NCBI GenBank assembly: GCA_031273445.1
Contig: JAISRV010000362.1
Span: 1-5,974, forward strand
Reading direction: 5' to 3'
Length of the DNA: 5,974 bases
From: Candidatus Adiutrix sp.
GTDB taxonomy: Bacteria; Desulfobacterota; Desulfarculia; Adiutricales; Adiutricaceae
Below the pieces are notes generated by a model. It was not told the origin of the DNA. It saw only the letters and a program-made list of their open reading frames with translations, and did not search any database. This document shows, piece by piece, positions 4,800-5,974 of the stretch (positions are counted from its first letter, which is position 1; every line of letters begins with the position of its first letter). Both the position numbers and the translations under genes were made by a program.

Positions 4800-4997
4800 T
4801 CAAGCGGCCCCTCCGCGCTTTCTGGCCGCAAAAAAGGCGTCCATGTCCTCACGGCCATAAAGCACCTTCCGGCCGATTTTGACGTAGGGGAACCCGATGG
4901 TTTTGGTTACCCGGTCACGGTCCAGGCTGGGGATGGGGATGTTGTAGGTGTTCGAAGTTTCGTGGCGAGTCAGCCAGTTCTTTTTCTCATTGCTCAT
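4800..4997 (-). CDS. AlpA/excisionase-like helix-turn-helix protein
   Basis: From ATG 4997 the product is 65 residues: WLTRHETSNTYNIP, then SLDRDRVTKTIGFPYVKIGR, then KVLYGREDMDAFFAARK. This is the winged HTH pattern of the AlpA/MerR-like excisionase family (HTH_17 type), with the characteristic G-x-P-x-x-K-I-G-R-x-V wing and the following DMDAF helix. Such proteins act as recombination directionality factors or as transcription regulators of phages and islands. The start at 4997 is preferred because AAGAGG (5010-5005) lies 7 bases before it; ATG 5000 is an alternative. An in-frame TTG further upstream (5045) would add about 16 residues without family resemblance. It is the first gene of the primase/ATPase operon. 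No integrase lies beside it in this window. Confidence 0.8.
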   Translation of the reverse strand: MSNEKKNWLTRHETSNTYNIPIPSLDRDRVTKTIGFPYVKIGRKVLYGREDMDAFFAARKRGGAA

Positions 4998-5032
4998 CAT
5001 GTCGCCTCTTATCGTGTTGCTGTCCACCATGC

Positions 5033-5049
5033 GTGGTGTATGCAAAAAG
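5033..5049. repeat. 17-bp direct repeat, copy 1
   Basis: GTGGTGTATGCAAAAAG here matches GTGGTATATGCAAAAAG at 5162-5178 with one mismatch, in the same orientation and 129 bases apart. It overlaps a CACC/GGTG dyad (5025-5028 and 5035-5038) upstream of the HTH gene. It could be an operator pair or a trace of an attachment or duplication event. Confidence 0.5.
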
Positions 5050-5095
5050 GATAAGGGGTGGTTGCGGTTATTGGAACCCTACAAACACCGTGGCG

Positions 5096-5123
5096 ACGAT
5101 AAATGCCCCCTAAACGCCGTGAA
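5096..5123 (-). promoter_or_regulatory. Weak candidate promoter for the HTH-primase-ATPase operon
   Basis: On the minus strand TTCACG (5123-5118) and TATCGT (5101-5096) are separated by 16 bases, and each matches four of six sigma70 consensus positions. A perfect TTGACA lies at 5144-5139, but no -10 box follows it at the right distance. A promoter is expected here because a terminator closes the upstream gene, but the exact site is uncertain. Confidence 0.25.
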
Positions 5124-5161
5124 CGACATTGAAGGAGTTGTCAACGGTATGGGGATGTTAA

Positions 5162-5178
5162 GTGGTATATGCAAAAAG
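5162..5178. repeat. 17-bp direct repeat, copy 2
   Basis: This is the partner of the repeat at 5033-5049. Its GCAAAAAG end forms the T tract and first stem base of the terminator read leftward, so part of the similarity may come from terminator constraints, although the GTGGTxTAT half does not. Confidence 0.5.
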
Positions 5179-5198
5179 CCTTGTGAGGCAAGGCTTTT
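5174..5198 (-). terminator. Bidirectional intrinsic terminator
   Basis: AAAAGCCTTG (5174-5183) and CAAGGCTTTT (5189-5198) are perfect 10-bp complementary arms around a 5-base loop. On the minus strand the stem is followed by a T run. It lies 16 bases after the stop of the coiled-coil gene and separates it from the HTH-primase operon. The symmetric A and T tracts would let it work in both directions. Confidence 0.85.
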
Positions 5199-5213
5199 AT
5201 CAGTGTGAGGATG

Positions 5214-5831
5214 TTATTTGCTGACGGCGCTGGGAGGGTGTTTTTTCCAGGAGTTGCCGCCGATCCTGTCGATATATTCGTCAGGCATTTTTTCACGAAA
5301 AAATTCCATTTGGGCGTCTGTAATAGCTGCGCTCTCTTCCTGGAACATCTTCTGCAGGTCGGGTCTTGAGAGTAGCTTTTTCTCTTCCTTGACGCACCGC
5401 ACCCCAACATTTAGCATAAAGCCAAAGGCCGCTTTCCAGGCGTTTAGGGCGTTTTCATTTTTCTTATTTAAAGCCGCCTGTGTGCGTAAGATTAGCCACT
5501 GCTCGCCATAGGCCGTTTTCGACTCCGCTATGCGGGCGTTTGCCTTTTCCAAGGCTTCCGACAACCTGTCCCGCTCGGTCGCGGCTTCAGTTCGTTCGGC
5601 CTGTGCTTCAGCAAGTTGTGATTCCAATTCCGCTACACGGGCCTTTAACCTGCTATCATCAATTGAACTCGCGTCTTGTTTATTGTCCTGCCGGGCCTTC
5701 CATCTCTCCCAATCAATCCGTTCGATGGTGAGGCCTGAAAGCCTTGCTGTCGTATAATATGGAACCGTGCAATCCTGATAGCCCTGTAATTTTTTATATC
5801 GTCTGAACTCTTCCTCACAAGAGGCTATCAA
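5214..5831 (-). CDS. Coiled-coil protein of unknown function, probably N-terminally truncated
   Basis: I do not recognise the family. From the TTG at 5831 the frame encodes 205 residues, ending in a TAA at 5216-5214 just before the terminator. Residues ~1-50 are mixed and aromatic-rich (FRRYKKLQGYQDCTVPYYTT, IERIDWERWKARQD). A long heptad-rich coil follows (about 57-107, ARVAELESQLAEAQAER then EALEKANARIAESK), and the C-terminal ~80 residues are helical and charged. The frame is open further upstream without a stop as far as the transposase stop codon at 5870-5868, reading VIRLNYDGEDR just before the TTG. No good ribosome binding site or ATG is present. I infer that insertion of the IS removed the true start. 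Similar coils occur in plasmid mobilisation and replication-associated proteins, but nothing here identifies one. Its GC content appears lower than that of the primase operon. Confidence 0.65.
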   Translation of the reverse strand: MIASCEEEFRRYKKLQGYQDCTVPYYTTARLSGLTIERIDWERWKARQDNKQDASSIDDSRLKARVAELESQLAEAQAERTEAATERDRLSEALEKANARIAESKTAYGEQWLILRTQAALNKKNENALNAWKAAFGFMLNVGVRCVKEEKKLLSRPDLQKMFQEESAAITDAQMEFFREKMPDEYIDRIGGNSWKKHPPSAVSK

Positions 5832-5867
5832 TCTGTCTTCGCCGTCATAGTTAAGCCTGATTACTAA

Positions 5868-5974
5868 TTAAGATAAGCCCTGTTTTAGAAGGTGGAAGGG
5901 CAAGGGCTCAGTTCTTAATGCGACATAGGCCAACCTTGTGAGCATAGTGGCAAGGTCGAAACGGCGGTTGAAGC
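5868..5974 (-). CDS. IS1595/ISXO2-like transposase, C-terminal end (partial)
   Basis: Reading leftward from 5972, 34 codons end at a TAA (5870-5868). The peptide FNRRFDLATM, followed by LTRLAYVALRTEPLPFHLL, is the typical C-terminal end of the DDE transposases of the ISXO2/IS1595 family, in which an FNRRF motif is followed by a leucine-rich helix and a PxPxxLL phrase. Only this end lies in the window, so catalytic residues cannot be checked and it is unknown whether the copy is intact. The terminal inverted repeat should lie within the next few dozen bases to the left, but I could not identify it. The element appears to have inserted into, or to adjoin, the coiled-coil gene. Confidence 0.6.
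   Translation of the reverse strand, partial: FNRRFDLATMLTRLAYVALRTEPLPFHLLKQGLS

Noticed and set aside
4431..5054. A 207-codon open frame on the plus strand
   Set aside because: It lies antisense to the primase and HTH genes, both of which carry family motifs; it has no supporting start signal.
5139..5144. TTGACA as the -35 box for the HTH operon
   Set aside because: No acceptable -10 box occurs 15-19 bases downstream on the minus strand.

Overview
The window looks like part of an integrated mobile element: the early or replication side of a phage-like or satellite-like island, with signs of decay. Every credible gene lies on the minus strand, so the biological order runs from the right end to the left end. 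The DNA is moderately GC-rich. The protein families (AlpA-type HTH, TOPRIM primase, DUF5681, IS1595-like transposase) suggest a Gram-negative, probably proteobacterial or Desulfobacterota-like host. The host guess is an inference and is weak.

Right end (5974 to about 5050): the last 34 codons of an IS1595/ISXO2-like transposase are followed by a coiled-coil protein that stays open in frame right up to the transposase stop, so it has probably lost its N-terminus. It ends in a clear bidirectional intrinsic terminator (5174-5198). A 17-bp direct repeat (5033-5049 and 5162-5178) brackets the following 130-bp gap.

Middle (5000 to 2620): a tight operon holds a small AlpA/excisionase-like HTH protein, a TOPRIM primase-like protein, and a P-loop ATPase of the kind that accompanies such primases. 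The ATPase gene carries a 24-bp in-frame tandem duplication and then a +1 frameshift that separates its last ~87 codons. No integrase is present beside the excisionase-like gene.

The 210-bp gap at 2410-2619 has no recognisable gene. It holds an 18-bp operator-like inverted repeat, a run of ten G, and a 12-bp motif also found upstream of the HTH gene. It could be an origin or a control region.

Second cluster (2409 to 501): a 35-codon ORF with a strong ribosome binding site, a Cys-rich putative zinc protein, an ERCC4-type nuclease, a DUF5681 protein, and a helical protein of unknown function whose 3' end also appears frameshifted. These are probably co-expressed, with overlaps or short gaps.

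Left end (500 to 1): about 437 bp without a convincing gene are unusually structured. There are three copies of a hairpin next to a GC-rich tag, a 10-bp tandem repeat and a ~40-bp imperfect tandem repeat. Next comes a good sigma70-type promoter driving a small hydrophobic protein that runs off the window. Its ribosome binding site sits in a GGAA-loop hairpin.

No capsid, terminase, tail or integrase gene is visible, and there are no RNA genes or CRISPR arrays that I can support.
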